A stretch of DNA of 64,000 bases, from NCBI GenBank assembly GCA_026686845.1, contig JAIVEN010000021.1, positions 19,114,001 through 19,178,000 of the forward strand, given 5' to 3'. The stretch comes from Adenanthera pavonina. Taxonomy: Eukaryota; Streptophyta; Magnoliopsida; Fabales; Fabaceae. The notes beneath the pieces were generated by a model, which did not search any database, was not told where the DNA came from, and saw only the letters and a list, made by a program, of their open reading frames with translations. The position numbers were made by a program, and so were the translations under genes. Positions 12,305-23,830 of the stretch are shown piece after piece (position 1 is the stretch's first letter; every line of letters begins with the position of its first letter).

Positions 12305-12776
12305 GATTTTCACCAATTTTTAACTAGTCTTACTGATTTTTAACTAGCTCATTGAAGTCCCAATTATCTTCTTTTTCACTAGTTCTTAGTTAAATCGGCC
12401 GGTCAGATCCGATTTTTATAACATTGCTATTTATTTTTACTTTTCATTTTATCTCTTTATCCTCCATTTCATTTAAAAGGGCCTCTCTCCTACATTATAA
12501 ATTATAAATATATTGAAATGATATTTTGGGTTGAATTATCGATTTTCACCAATTTTTGACCGGTCTTACCGATTTTTTACTAGCTCATTGAAGTCCCAAT
12601 TATCTTCTTTCTCACTAGTTCTCAGTTAAACCGGCCGGTCAGATCCGATTTTCATAACATTGCTATTTATCTTTATTTTTCATTTTATCTCTCTATCCTC
12701 CATTTCATTTAAAAGGGCCTCTCTCGTACATTATAAATTATAAATATATTGAAATGATATTTTGGGTTGAATTATC
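12305..12776. repeat. 236-bp tandem duplication, two copies
   Basis: 12305-12540 and 12541-12776 abut exactly, both running from GATTTTCACCAATTTTT to GGGTTGAATTATC with the same length and only a handful of substitutions. No spacer and no indel are obvious. Confidence 0.95.
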
Positions 12777-13688
12777 TTGACCAATATCAATGGTATAAGT
12801 TCAACAATTTTTCAAGGAAGTTAGGTCTAGTAGAGATATGCAGCACTGATACTTTACATTGTTTCATGAATCCATATTAGATATTTTTCTGATGGTACTG
12901 ATATACATCAAATATACATCAAATTTTTTTGGATACATATATGATAAGTATCTAATTTTTATTAGAAATAAAAATAAAAATTAATTTTTAATACATATAT
13001 GATGCATATACAATTTAGGTTGATAAGACTTGATACTAAGACAAATACCTTATAGTATTTTTCTTAAGAAATTAAAATAGCTATTACTTTGCTTATCAAT
13101 AAAAAATTAGAAATAGATTTTTTTATCATAAAAACTAATTCAATAAATATTACATTATATTTTCTTTTAACATAAAAAATAGAGTTTTTTTCTACAAGTA
13201 ATCTATTTTTTGGAGTTCCTATTCATTCATGCTTTCAAAGAAACAAGTTGAATCCTAAAAGAATGGAAAATTTGGCTTATGTTTAGAGTAATTTGTGGCT
13301 CTTGACTAGAAAAAGTAAAAAATATGAGTAAGAAGATACTAAGATGTGGAACATTAGTAAAATATATGGGATTGCTTTAATGGTACTAAAGTTTTGGAGA
13401 TGATTATCTATCTTTTGATGAAGCATATATAAAAATTGTCCTATTTATAGATAATGGCTGTGGAGAAAAGATGAGACTAATACTGTTTCTAATAGTAGGC
13501 ATTAGACTATAAGCAACTAAGCGTTAATTGTAGTGTAAGTATCGTTATGTTAATGCAATTTTCGGGTGAAAAATTAACAACAATTTTACATGTTTTGGAT
13601 TTTTTTTCAATTGTAATTATATTTCTTGTCTATTTTATGAATTTTTTAATAAATATATATGTCCTAAATATTTCACATCCTACAATTT

Positions 13689-13960
13689 TAGATTAGGTAG
13701 TATTAACAAGGTATTAAAAATCTGATTAGCTATTGAACTAATCAAAATACTAGTTAAATGTTCAATGGTTGAATCATGATCAAATCATGGTTAAACTGAT
13801 CATAATTATATATTCTCTATTTTTAGATTAGATAGTTTTGATAATGTATTAAAAACCTGATCGACTATTAAACTAGTCGAGACATTAGTTAAATGTTTAA
13901 TGATTGAACTGTGATTGAACTAGTTATGATTAAATTAATATTATTTTAATTATATATTAA
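13689..13960. repeat. Tandem duplication, 135-bp period
   Basis: 13689-13823 and 13824 to about 13960 both run TAGATTAG.TAGT, then TATTAAAAA.CTGAT..CTATT.AACTA, then AGTTAAATGTT.AATG.TTGAA. The two copies are clearly diverged. Confidence 0.75.
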
Positions 13961-15632
13961 CTAAGATAAAAAATAATAAAAATATATATAAAATTGATTT
14001 TAAATAAAAATAGCAATAAAATTAAACAAAATTAAAGTGAGTAAAAATGAAAAATTAATACATAATTAAAAAAATGAATAAGTATTTTATAATTTTAAAA
14101 AAAGTAATTATGATAGGTAAGATATCTATAATATACACTTATTTTATAATTCATAATTTTATAATATATATGCTTTTCATTTGAACATTATTCTTTATTT
14201 CTCAATATTTAATAGATATAGGTTTATATATTATAGTTTAGAAACATTATCTGCATATTTGAAAAAAAAGGGACAAAACATCATTTGCATTAAAAGTTTT
14301 TGAAAAAAAATTAAAATAAAATTGACCGGTGCAGATCGGTTCATTCATGATTGGCTTTATTGATTTAGACTGGTTTCGGTTTTTCACCAATTCTAAAATA
14401 GCCAGTTTTCTCATTATTACAAATCCTACCTGGCATCGTTTCATGATCCCACCAATAAAACGGGTCAATCTTAGTCCAATTTTTTATAAGCATCATTGGT
14501 ACTCATATCCAATCTGCATTTTCACTCACAAACCGGTGGAAACTCTCCTTCATGGAAAATTTATTTTTGTACCAAATTATCCCTAAAACATTTACAATCT
14601 TCCTAATCTGCCCCTCACCCTCATCACACCCTTTCTTCCCTGCGTCGTCAAATCTTCTCTCCCCCATCGACAGATCTGCTCACCTCTCATCCAGCGGAGT
14701 TTCTTAGCCGTCGAGCACCTCGCCCTCATCTTCTTCCGGCATGGCCTTCAAAACAGAGGTGGAAGAATACAAGGCAACTGTTGGCATGGCCGTGAGCACC
14801 TCGTCCTCGTTCACACGGCAGTTCTGATATGGCCGCCTTTGGAAGGGACGTATTCAGGATGTCACTGCAGTGATGGTCAGATGACGTATTTTACAGATAT
14901 GGCGCCGGAGACTCAGAGCAGTCAGCCGCCACCGCCTTATCCATTTTCGCCAAATTACCAGGGATGAAGACGGCTTCACTTTGGGAGAACCAACGGCGAC
15001 TTGAATGAGAGAGATTTTGAATCAATTCTTGTTTGCTATTACTATTCAATGGTGTTGTTCAAACCCTAGTCATGCAAGTGGGGTAAGTGAAACCTTCTAC
15101 AACTGATGCAAGCACAACTATAAAATAAACCACTTTATTGGTTTGAGCATCTGGATTGGTTGTGCGCAAAAATAAGAAGAGATTGTTGAGAGATGAAATT
15201 TCAAGTTGCATGAAATAAAAATATTAAGAGAAAGACAGATGTTAGGTATGGTGGTTGCCAAGTTTCAAGTTTGGAGTCGTGAGAGAGAGGCGGAGGGAGT
15301 TGGAGAGTGACGGAAAGTGATTGGTGGGGAAAGCCAAGTGCACCTTCTATGCGCACTAAGAAAGTGCACAAAGCCACATTTGAATCACTACAAATCCCCC
15401 CTCCCTGCTCTCTGGGCCCCATCTTTCCTTCCACCTTAACACTCAATACTCACCCCATCATTGCCATCGCAGAATTCTCTCCCACTCTTTCCATCATCAA
15501 AACATCTCACATTCTCAAGAAACCTATTTTCCTTTGTCATCTTACTTGGTCTGAAATCCAAAATATTTTTGGTTCTTGTGATGGGTTGTTGGTAAAGGAG
15601 GGGGTGGCGCGCTCTGTCTGATCTTGGTTATA

Positions 15633-18600
15633 ATGGGCAACTGCTGGTTCTCTAGGGAATCCTCGGTTTACAGAGTGTCGTCCAATACAAAGTCAGGTAT
15701 GATAATCTGTTCCCGGTATTTTTCTAAGCTTGGGTTATTATTCCTTATTTATCGGTGATTTCTCAGTTTTTCTGCTCTTCCGTCGTTGTTTTCATTAGAG
15801 AGGAACCATTAATCCACACACCAAACACTTTTTCCCATTCTGGAATTTTATGGACCATCTCACTGTTCTCAAAATTTCCGTTTGCTATGTACATAAACAG
15901 ACTTTCCATCCCCTCTCTCGTTTGTGTGTCAGATTTTCATTAATTAAACTATTGAATCTGGAAGAACTTTTGAATCTAGTGTTAATTGCACGGATAGTGT
16001 TAATTGAATCTAGTCTTGTTGATATTTTTCAGATCTTCATAAGAAGTAACAACGAAGAGAAAACAAAAAATGATTTAGAGTTTGCATGTTTTCTTCAATT
16101 TTTTTTTTTCAAAAAGTTATATGTAATTTTTGTGAATTGAGCTCAATTGACCTTTTCCTCACATCTGCTTTTAAAGTGGGATGTGCATAGTGGATACCTC
16201 TCAAATAGTGCGTTGAGTCTTATCTTAGATTCTCTTTCACTGTGGAGGCTTTTAATATATATATATATTGCGTCACAAATTTTAATCTATACGCATGCTT
16301 TTAAGAGCCTAGCTTTTGTGGTCCTTATACTCCCTCAAAAGGAAGACTTTCATTCGATGTAGTTTTCCTAGCGGCAGAATTGAATTCATGTAGGTTTCTT
16401 TGAATTTAAATTCAAACTCATTTTAAGTTATGACCAAATATGCAATATCTTATTTTTAAACTTAAACCACACTCAATTCTTTCGGTGTTATTGGAATCAG
16501 TGGCAGTTAGTGAACTTTACTGCTAGATGTCACGGTGATAACCTTTGTTCTTGTCTCCCTTTTTCTTTTAGTGTCGTTGGAAACATTGGTATACGAGATA
16601 GCAGTGTAATATATCGTTCCCTCCCATTTTTCTTGTAGACTCACCTAAAGACCAAATTCATGCAATCAAACCTCGGAATGATGATAGTAAGTTACCATCC
16701 AACCCTGAGGAAGTAGAAGTCCTACGCCGTGATTCTGCTGCAAAGCCTTTGATCGCCTTTACATATGATGAACTAAAGGTAATCACTGAAAATTTTAGGC
16801 AAGATCGTCTCTTGGGTGGAGGAGGATTCGGAAGTGTTTATAAGGGGTTTCTTTCCGAGGATGTTAGAGAGGGCCTTCCACCTCTTCCTGTAGCTGTTAA
16901 GGTACATGATAGTGACAACAGTCATCAAGGACACAGAGAATGGCTGGTAATCTTTATTTCTTATATTTTTCTGTTGGTTGTGTTCTATGCACATATATGA
17001 TCTGGATCTTTTGATTTTCATTCATAATTTGAACCCTTATTGCTTTCTAGGCGGAAGTCATATTTCTTGGCCAGCTTTCTCATCCAAATTTGGTCCAATT
17101 AATTGGATACTGCTGCGAAGACGAACATAGGGTGCTAATATATGAGTATATGGCCCGTGGTAGTGTGGAAAACAATCTCTTCTCTAGTAAGTGTTTCATT
17201 CTGCTTCTCCAACATGTGTACTTTTACTGCTGAGTCACATTACATGTCTTCAAAGAAACTCCTGCTGAGTAAGATGCTAGGGTTGTGAGTTTTCCTAGTT
17301 AATGCACACGACTGGGACATAGGGTGGTAATGCATCGATGCCATTCATAGCAATCAAACCATGCAATCATTTAGATATATGTTGATATTATTCTGCTGAT
17401 GCTTCTTACCTTACATTTCACGCACCAATTTCTTCTGCAATGCATCTCTCCCTACATAGTTTTGTTGCTTTATGAAATATTACCAGCCTAGAATGTCTGA
17501 AGAGTTGAGCTTATGTGCTTTGTAGTTTTTTGCTCAAGTATCTTTGTTACTGCATCAAGACATCTAATCTGATGGACGTAGTGGGGACAGCAACTATACT
17601 GCGATCAGAGAGACTGCAATTATATTAAAACTTCGAATAACCTTGTTAAATGTTGTAAATGATTAATCCCAGATAGAATTTCTGTATCGTTTGTTGTTTG
17701 GCTAGAAAAATAAGTCTAGAATGAGTTACCTTCATAATCAATTGAGAGATTTTGGAATGGAGCTTCACATTTAGATCCTATAAACCCTCAGTATCTGTGG
17801 CAAAGAGCTTTGATGTGCTTGTAACCCCACTTTTTATGTTTTAAGTCAGCTGAAAAATGAAGTATAACTTCCTTCCATTATTAGAGGCAAAAAATTGGAG
17901 CCAGGACCATAGGCCATTTCTTGATGAACCCTTAATTTACACTTCATAGTGAGTAGATGTTAAGTGATTCAAGTCTTGCTTCCTTGGTCATTTCAGTTGC
18001 CTTTATGATTTTTGTTTTCATATCTAATACACATCTTCATTAACATATTGAAGGAGTATTGCTTCCCTTGCCATGGTCCATAAGAATGAAGATCGCATTT
18101 GGAGCTGCTAAGGGACTTGCATTTCTCCATGAAGCAGAGAAGCCTGTTATCTATCGTGACTTTAAGACATCAAATATATTATTGGACGTGGTCAGTAAAT
18201 TTAAAGAGTTTATATTTCTTAAATTAAATGTAAAGACGAAACTCTATGTTTTCTTTTGAGTGAGTATGTACATAATTACATGGTGGAATTAATTATAGAA
18301 AAAGGAGGATTTAAAAAATGAAAGAAAATATTAGAAGGTGATGATGTGATGGCTTCCATAGTCTGGTCTTCTGTCTGGAATTAGCACAGAATAAGCTAAT
18401 CTATGCACAACTTTGATTCAGTTTAAGCACTCATGGTAGCAAATGGTATTTCTTCTCTGTAAGGTGTATTGGAAGGAACCTAAGGTCTCGTATGCCTATG
18501 CTCAATACTCACAGCTCATCTGAACATGTGAACCATTATACTGATGTGATCAAATTTTGTCTGTCACCATAAAACACAGAGACAGAAGATGAGAAGAATC

Positions 18601-19586
18601 TAGGAGGCTAAATAATTAGTCAAATATCACAAACTTGCTTTGCATACAGATTGGAGTCAGCACGATGCACTATTTGAATTAACCCGGGTTAGGTACATCT
18701 CTCAGACAAAAAATTGGTGTGCATGGCTTGTTTAGTATTCCTTGTCTCGCTCAAGCAAGCATATTCTAACACAGGTGAAAAAATGTATTATCAAGTAACA
18801 AAATAAAATGACAGACAGGGTTGTTGCCATCTCTAGAAGACAATGTCTGCATAAAACGACAGAACATGCCTGATATTGTGCACAAATTTTAGCTTTTACA
18901 CTTGTGTAGCAAAGGCTGCACTCTTAGCAGAGCAAGCCAACTTTCAACTAACAATCTTGATTGAATGACATGCTTCATCAAGAGCAGGACTACAATGCAA
19001 AACTTTCAGACTTTGGCCTAGCTAAAGATGGACCTGTTGGAGACAAATCTCACGTCTCTACTCGCATAATGGGAACTTACGGGTATGCTGCACCCGAATA
19101 CATATTGACTGGTAAAGTTAGTTTTCAAGGTGAAGAGCAATTGCAGTTTTCCTAAATATTTATCCATATTGTATTGACGTTGAAAGCATCAATTGTGCAG
19201 GTCATCTGACCCCTAGAAGTGATGTGTACAGCTTTGGTGTTGTTCTTCTTGAACTTCTGACCGGAAGAAAATCTTTAGATAAGTCACGGCCTGCTCGGGA
19301 GCAGAATCTTGCAGATTGGGCACTTCCCTTGCTAAAGGAAAAGAAGAAATTGTTGAACATGATTGATCCAAGACTGGAAGGTGATTATCCCATTAAAGGA
19401 GTTCACAAGGCCGCAATGCTGGCTTATCATTGCTTGAACCACAATCCAAAAGCAAGGCCTTTAATGCGAGATATTGTAGATTCACTGGAGCCTTTGCAGC
19501 TTCACAATGAGGTTTCTATTGGAAAAACATTGACCATCATCAGTGAGGTTCCTCAACCCGAGTTAAAAAGCAAAGATGCAAAATAA
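15633..19586 (+). CDS. PBL16: Receptor-like cytoplasmic kinase VII, PBL16 type
   Basis: Serine/threonine protein kinase of the plasma-membrane-anchored RLCK-VII (PBS1-like) family, which relays receptor-kinase signals. Six exons join in phase: 15633-15696, 16639-16946, 17051-17186, 18054-18190, 18988-19111 and 19201-19586, giving 384 residues. MGNCW at the N-terminus fits N-myristoylation (Gly2) and palmitoylation (Cys4). The P-loop is GGGGFGSVYKG (81-91) and the ATP lysine is Lys109 in VAVKV. The catalytic loop is VIYRDFKTSN with Asp205 (Tyr in place of His, normal for this family). DFG has Asp223. The activation segment is STRIMGTYGYAAPEY, followed by SDVYSFGVVLLELLTGR. Exon 4 is taken to end GTG|GTCAGT, which yields ILLDVDYNAK; GAC|GTGGTC is the alternative. 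All catalytic residues are intact. The 3' UTR runs straight into a duplicated piece of the USP gene. Confidence 0.92.
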
Positions 19587-19690
19587 TGCCTCAAGGCTAG
19601 GTCTTGTTTTCTCTTGTCTGGTTTGAAGGGACAGTGGTTTTGCATGAAAAATAGGCCATTTCTTTCCACTCTCTCTCTCTTTCTTCGCTC

Positions 19691-20241
19691 TTGGGATGTG
19701 GTCATGAGAATAGCAGGATGCACCATAATGTGTGTGTGTGTGTATATTTGTATTTTTTTTTTTTCTTTTTTTGTCAGAAAGTTACGAACTTTCGATAAAA
19801 GGTGCAACGTAAAATTTTTCTTTTATACTTGTTGACAGAACTTGAATGTCAGATGCCGATGATTACACCTTTATGATACCACTCATTCATTTTTCCGGTT
19901 CAGTAAGTCGTCAATTGGTGGTAAGCGCTTGACAGCAACTAATCCTTCTAGTAAAAGGAAGATTCACATCTTTTGATTTGTTGGGCAAGTGCCTACTTTG
20001 GGTGGCTTAATTTGACGTTTTTGAGCTTGTGTACTTGCTGGATCAAGTTTAATGGCGACGAAAATGGTAGGCTTTATGCTTTTTCATATGCTCTATTGGG
20101 GTACATGTTAGATCTCTTGGTAATAAAATGACATTGGGTGTTTGATCAAACTACTTCCCTCCCATCCAACTCCCTTAAACCAAACAGGGTTTAGAAGTTC
20201 TTGCCCGTGAGGCTTACCTTTTATTCCGTGAAAGAAATTGA
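19691..20241 (+). pseudogene. Truncated copy of USP last intron and last exon
   Basis: The first part matches the end of the USP last intron (copy A from about 9058). After AAATGACATTG the copy departs. About 210 bp, including the intron acceptor, the catalytic-His box and most of the exon, are missing, and roughly 58 bp of unrelated sequence takes their place. Homology resumes at 20194 with the last 16 codons and the TGA at 20239-20241. With no acceptor and no His box it cannot encode USP. It may be transcribed as part of the kinase 3' UTR. Confidence 0.88.
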
Positions 20242-20710
20242 GTGTATCATTTACTTTACTTTTGAGCTCATGAATGTATTTGTATTTGTGTTGCCCCTTT
20301 TCTTCTTCTTTTTTTTTTTTTTTTTTTCAAACATATAACAGGAGATCCCTAATGCACTGTACACCGTGACATTATACCATCAAATAATATCAAGTTTTCC
20401 CTTTCCTTCCTTCCTCTGGTGCCAGGCTTGTAACATCATCCATTCTGTTTCATGTCTGCTCCCGTAGTATTATTATATATGCTTTCATAATTTGATCAAA
20501 TTATAACTCACTTCTAAGAAAAATGGAATTTTTTTAAGTTATGGGAAGTTGGACTAATTCTCTCTCTCTCTCTCTCCCTCTGTTTTTTTTTTTACTTGTT
20601 ATCCTTGTCATTATTGTTTTTAACATTATAGGAACTTATAAAATTAGTCATTTGGATAAGGAAGCATACGTGGAAGACCGTGCACCACATCACTCAAATG
20701 TCTAAAGGAA
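19691..20710. repeat. Segmental duplication, copy B (behind kinase)
   Basis: Direct repeat of about 9058-10183, offset by about 10.6 kb. The match continues past the exon remnant through the USP 3' flank to GTGCACCA..TCACTCAAAT.TCTAAAGGAA near 20710. Copy B has gained a GT run (about 19730-19743), a T run (about 20309-20329) and a TC run (about 20557-20576). Confidence 0.92.
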
Positions 20711-21104
20711 TCCAAATAATTAAAGGCAAATGTCAATTGTAATTATCGCAGAAAAACCCAAGTCCCATGACAAACTTGGTAATTGATTACGTAAATGACA
20801 TGTTGATAGGCGTAAATTCCCTGGCTAAAGGATATGCACGAGAACAAAAATTTGAGGGGAAAGGAATTTAATTGTGTAGCTACAAGTTTTTAAATCAGAA
20901 TTGGCAAAAAGCAAAGTTTTTAAATAAGAAAATCACATTCGCTTCATAAATATGCGGAAATTTTGTCATGACCAACATCAACAAAAGTTGGGTATGCGTT
21001 CGAGTAATCTATTTATTTGTCTTGCATAATTTTAATCTTCAATTTTTATTAAAATAGTTAAACATTATATCTATATATTCTTTAACATTATTTTATAAAA
21101 TAAA

Positions 21105-21215
21105 GAGATAATAACAACATATATCCTATTAAATGAGATCAATTACATAGCCTGCATATCATGCCAATGTGATTTTGACAAATCACATATCTCACTAAGT
21201 GGGATTAAGACTTAT
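21105..21215 (-). mobile_element. Fossil 3' end of an RTE LINE
   Basis: ATAACAACA.TATATCCTATTA..TGAGATCAATTACATA..CATATCATGCCAATG aligns with the 3' end of the LINE at 1500-1600 (ACAACAATAACA, TTATCCTACTATGTGGGGTCAGTTACATGG, CATATGACGCCAATG). Only about 110 bp remain, as expected for a 5'-truncated insertion. No target duplication was identified. Confidence 0.7.
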
Positions 21216-21757
21216 TTTTTTTTTTATTTTTTTTAGCTATAAAGATATCCTTTAATTGACAGTTAAAAATTAATTTTTTTTATATGTAAAAATCTTTCAA
21301 TAAATTCATTTTCATACACATAATTAGAAATTAAACCCTAAACAACATATATAAAAAAACCTAATTATTTGTCCAATTATATCAAACCTTATTGGTATTT
21401 CAACTATTATCTCCCCTATGTGTTGTTGTTTTTTATATATTCTTGTTAAAATAATTGTAAAATGTCAAATTCTTTAAAGTCCATACTTGTAATTTTTTAT
21501 GTATATCCCCGTGCATCAATTCAAATACAAGTTACAAGCCAAAGTTTCTATGTCCAAAATTGCTCCAAATGAATCTTGGTTCAATGCATTTACATATTGA
21601 ATGGCTAATCTCATAAGAAAAATATTTCTTTGGCCAGCAATCTCATCAACATCAAAATTATATTGATGGGTCATAAAGTCAATGCCTTAAAACATACTCC
21701 GTTATCTTTGCGCTTAAAAAGTCTCAATGTCCACTCTCTAACGCCCTTCATACTCGT

Positions 21758-21786
21758 GTGTGTGTGTGTATATATATATATATATT
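21758..21786. repeat. (GT)n(AT)n microsatellite
   Basis: A GT run passes directly into a TA run, 29 bp in all. Confidence 0.9.
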
Positions 21787-21905
21787 TAAGGTCAAGTCAG
21801 TTTGTTTACCGGAAACAAATTATTTGGACTTCCACATAAGGGTGGTTATACATCTCTCTCTTCAAAAAAGAGAAAAAAAAAAGACATACAAATTTATCTG
21901 CTTCA

Positions 21906-22931
21906 CTAGATTTCAAGACAGCACCCTGACTGCACAAAACCAGAAAAATCATGGGGCACACTAATATTCTTGAGTTTACAATTCTGCCCTTCTTGCAAGT
22001 AGAACCCATGTTTTCCGCCCTGGTACTCCGACCCAATAACCATTGTCATTGATCCCAATGTCAACCCACATACCACCACACCGAGATCCGATCCAGGCCC
22101 GGCCCAACTCACCAATCTCCCATCCTTCCCCACCCCCACGCACGACCTCGGGCACCGACCCGCTTCCCAAACCCCTTCTACCCGCCTCCACTGACCCGAT
22201 CGGAAATCGTACGCGTCCGCCGACTCTTGGAACATCCCTTGCTGCTCCGTCGGGTACCCGCTGACAACCCAAAACTCCTCCCCGATCACCCTTCCCTCGC
22301 ACTCGTCCCGTTCTTGACTCATCGCCTTCAACTCCGCCCACTCGTCCTTCACCACGTCGTAAACCGACGCCGTTTTGAGCGCATTCTTGTTCTCGTCGTG
22401 GCCGCCCGCCACATAGACCCGATCCCGATAGGATCCGATCGCGAAGAATGAGCGTTTCGACGGCATGTCCTTCCCTCTCCTCCACTCACTCGTTCTGAAG
22501 TCGTATACGAACACGTCGGCGAGGGGCTCATAACTGACCGGGTGCCACCCTCCCATGACCACCAGCTTGCCTCGGCAGCCGACGATTTGACAGAAGAGGG
22601 GCAAGCCGAGCGGGTAATTGGGAACTGGGGAGAGTCGTTCCCATGACAGAGTAAGAGGGTCGAAGACGGTGATGCCGCACGTAGGTGAGCCTGAGCCAAT
22701 GAGCTTGAGGCCAAGGGCTGAATCTTGGGGAGGAAGAGCCTGAATTAAGCAAGCAAGGCTACGGGCGTGACCGGAATTCTTCCGGTGATGATAGAAGAAA
22801 TCGCTGTGGAGGAGGTGACGCCATTGTCGGGAGACGCGGGAAGCGAGGGGGTAAACGGAGAAATGCAAACGGGAGAGGCAGTCTAGTGCGAGATCGTCCG
22901 GCAAGACAGGAATCAAGTCGGTGTAGTGCAT
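21906..22931 (-). CDS. F-box/kelch-repeat protein, KMD type
   Basis: Substrate-recognition subunit of an SCF ubiquitin ligase. The intronless frame encodes 341 residues. The F-box is at about 5-45 (LIPVLPDDLALDCLSRL, then ASRVSRQWRHLL) and should bind SKP1. Kelch repeats follow, with diagnostic VVMGGWHP, VYVAGGHDENKN and FWVVSGYPTEQQ turns and FDPLTLSWERL/YDFRTSEWRRG strands. The opening and the FFYHHRKNSGHA stretch resemble the KISS ME DEADLY group (At1g80440, At1g15670, At2g44130, At3g59940), whose members target type-B response regulators and phenylalanine ammonia-lyase. Which member this matches is not settled. The gene is far richer in G and C than its surroundings, which produces long overlapping frames on both strands; only this one has family motifs. 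The start at 22931 is ATG and puts the F-box at the expected distance. Confidence 0.9.
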   Translation of the reverse strand: MHYTDLIPVLPDDLALDCLSRLHFSVYPLASRVSRQWRHLLHSDFFYHHRKNSGHARSLACLIQALPPQDSALGLKLIGSGSPTCGITVFDPLTLSWERLSPVPNYPLGLPLFCQIVGCRGKLVVMGGWHPVSYEPLADVFVYDFRTSEWRRGKDMPSKRSFFAIGSYRDRVYVAGGHDENKNALKTASVYDVVKDEWAELKAMSQERDECEGRVIGEEFWVVSGYPTEQQGMFQESADAYDFRSGQWRRVEGVWEAGRCPRSCVGVGKDGRLVSWAGPGSDLGVVVCGLTLGSMTMVIGSEYQGGKHGFYLQEGQNCKLKNISVPHDFSGFVQSGCCLEI

Positions 22932-23019
22932 TAGGAGAGTATAGGTGATGTGGCATTTGGATATTTAAATGGAAGAGAAAGCGGATAAGGAATATTGATT
23001 GTGAGGGTTTTGCGGTGGT

Positions 23020-23028
23020 GTTTATATC
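23020..23028 (-). promoter_or_regulatory. Possible TATA box of the F-box gene
   Basis: GATATAAAC on the minus strand lies about 90 bp upstream of the F-box/kelch ATG, a plausible distance for a short leader. This is motif-level evidence only. Confidence 0.4.
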
Positions 23029-23103
23029 AGCAAAGACCGGGCTGACTGCCCCTTCGGTCCTCGTCCATATTTTCAAATCCATTAATGGTCGCGTCTCGTG
23101 CAT

Positions 23104-23531
23104 GTTTGGGGAGGGTAAGGGGAGAAAATTAAAATCGAGATTTTCCTTTTATTTCAAACAAATAAGAGGAGGGAGTTTTTTTAAGTAAATGAGGAAATTT
23201 TGTCTCAAATTTATTGAATTAAATAAAAAAAAATCTCTACATTTCCTTCTGTCCTCTCCTCCCTCTTTCAAATTTCTCAAAACCAATGAAGGCCAAGTAC
23301 TATATCTAACACTTGCAATGGAAACTTATCATCAAGATTTCTGATTTTTTTGCCAACAATTATCAAGATTTCTTTAAAGTTATAAAAAATACAATTTTTA
23401 CATTTCACGATTCTTAAAATTATAAGGTGATTTAATTCTGTCATCAGACATTCTTTTATATTTATTTATGCCAAATTTTTATGAGTAATTTAATTTTTTA
23501 AGCAATATTTTGTTATAAATTTTATAATATA
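23104..23531. other. Upstream region of the F-box gene
   Basis: No gene is seen. The stretch is AT-rich with CT runs near 23240-23275 and a short repeated word ATCAAGATTTCT (about 23331 and 23362). Confidence 0.5.
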
Positions 23532-23795
23532 TACTTCTTTATTATAAGATATTTTATAATGATAAATTTTTAGTCCAAAATATAGGGTATTTGATTTTTT
23601 TTTTCTCATTTTACCCATATTTTTAATATTTTCTCTTTTTTCATTTATGATTCTATAATAATAATAGAATGATGTATTTAATAAAGATAAAATAGAAAAT
23701 GTAGATATTTTTTATATTGATTTTAATTAAAAAAATAATTTTTTTAATATATATAATTAATATAAAATGTGTTATAATATGAATCAGAGGGAGTA
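23532..23795. mobile_element. Stowaway-like miniature element, family B
   Basis: The right end GAATCAGAGGGAGTA inverts the left end TACTTCTTTATTATAAGAT imperfectly, with TA flanks. The interior is the reverse complement of 11308-11575. Confidence 0.6.
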
Positions 23796-23830
23796 GTTGG
23801 ATATGTTTTTTTTACTGATTACTAACTTAC

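Larger units (their letters stand above)
10184..15632. other. AT-rich spacer between USP and kinase genes
   Basis: No gene is supported. The stretch holds low-complexity AT DNA, one Stowaway-like element (11308-11575), two tandem duplications (12305-12776 and 13689-13960) and scattered fragments carrying ACCGGTC/GATCGGTT-type words (near 11030, 12395, 12630 and 14325). 14590-15030 is unusually G+C-rich for a spacer but has no long reading frame. 15200-15632 is CT-rich in its last part and is the likely promoter and leader of the kinase gene. Confidence 0.6.
20711..21905. other. Spacer between kinase and F-box genes
   Basis: No gene is supported. The stretch holds a fossil LINE 3' end (21105-21215), a GT/AT microsatellite (21758-21786) and AT-rich DNA. 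The two genes are convergent, so both 3' ends point into this spacer. Confidence 0.6.

Noticed and set aside
16773..17021. Minus-strand frame over kinase exon 2
   Set aside because: Shadow of the kinase coding exon, no motifs.
22043..22714. Several long frames on both strands over the F-box/kelch gene
   Set aside because: They result from the high G+C content; only the 341-codon minus-strand frame contains F-box and kelch motifs.
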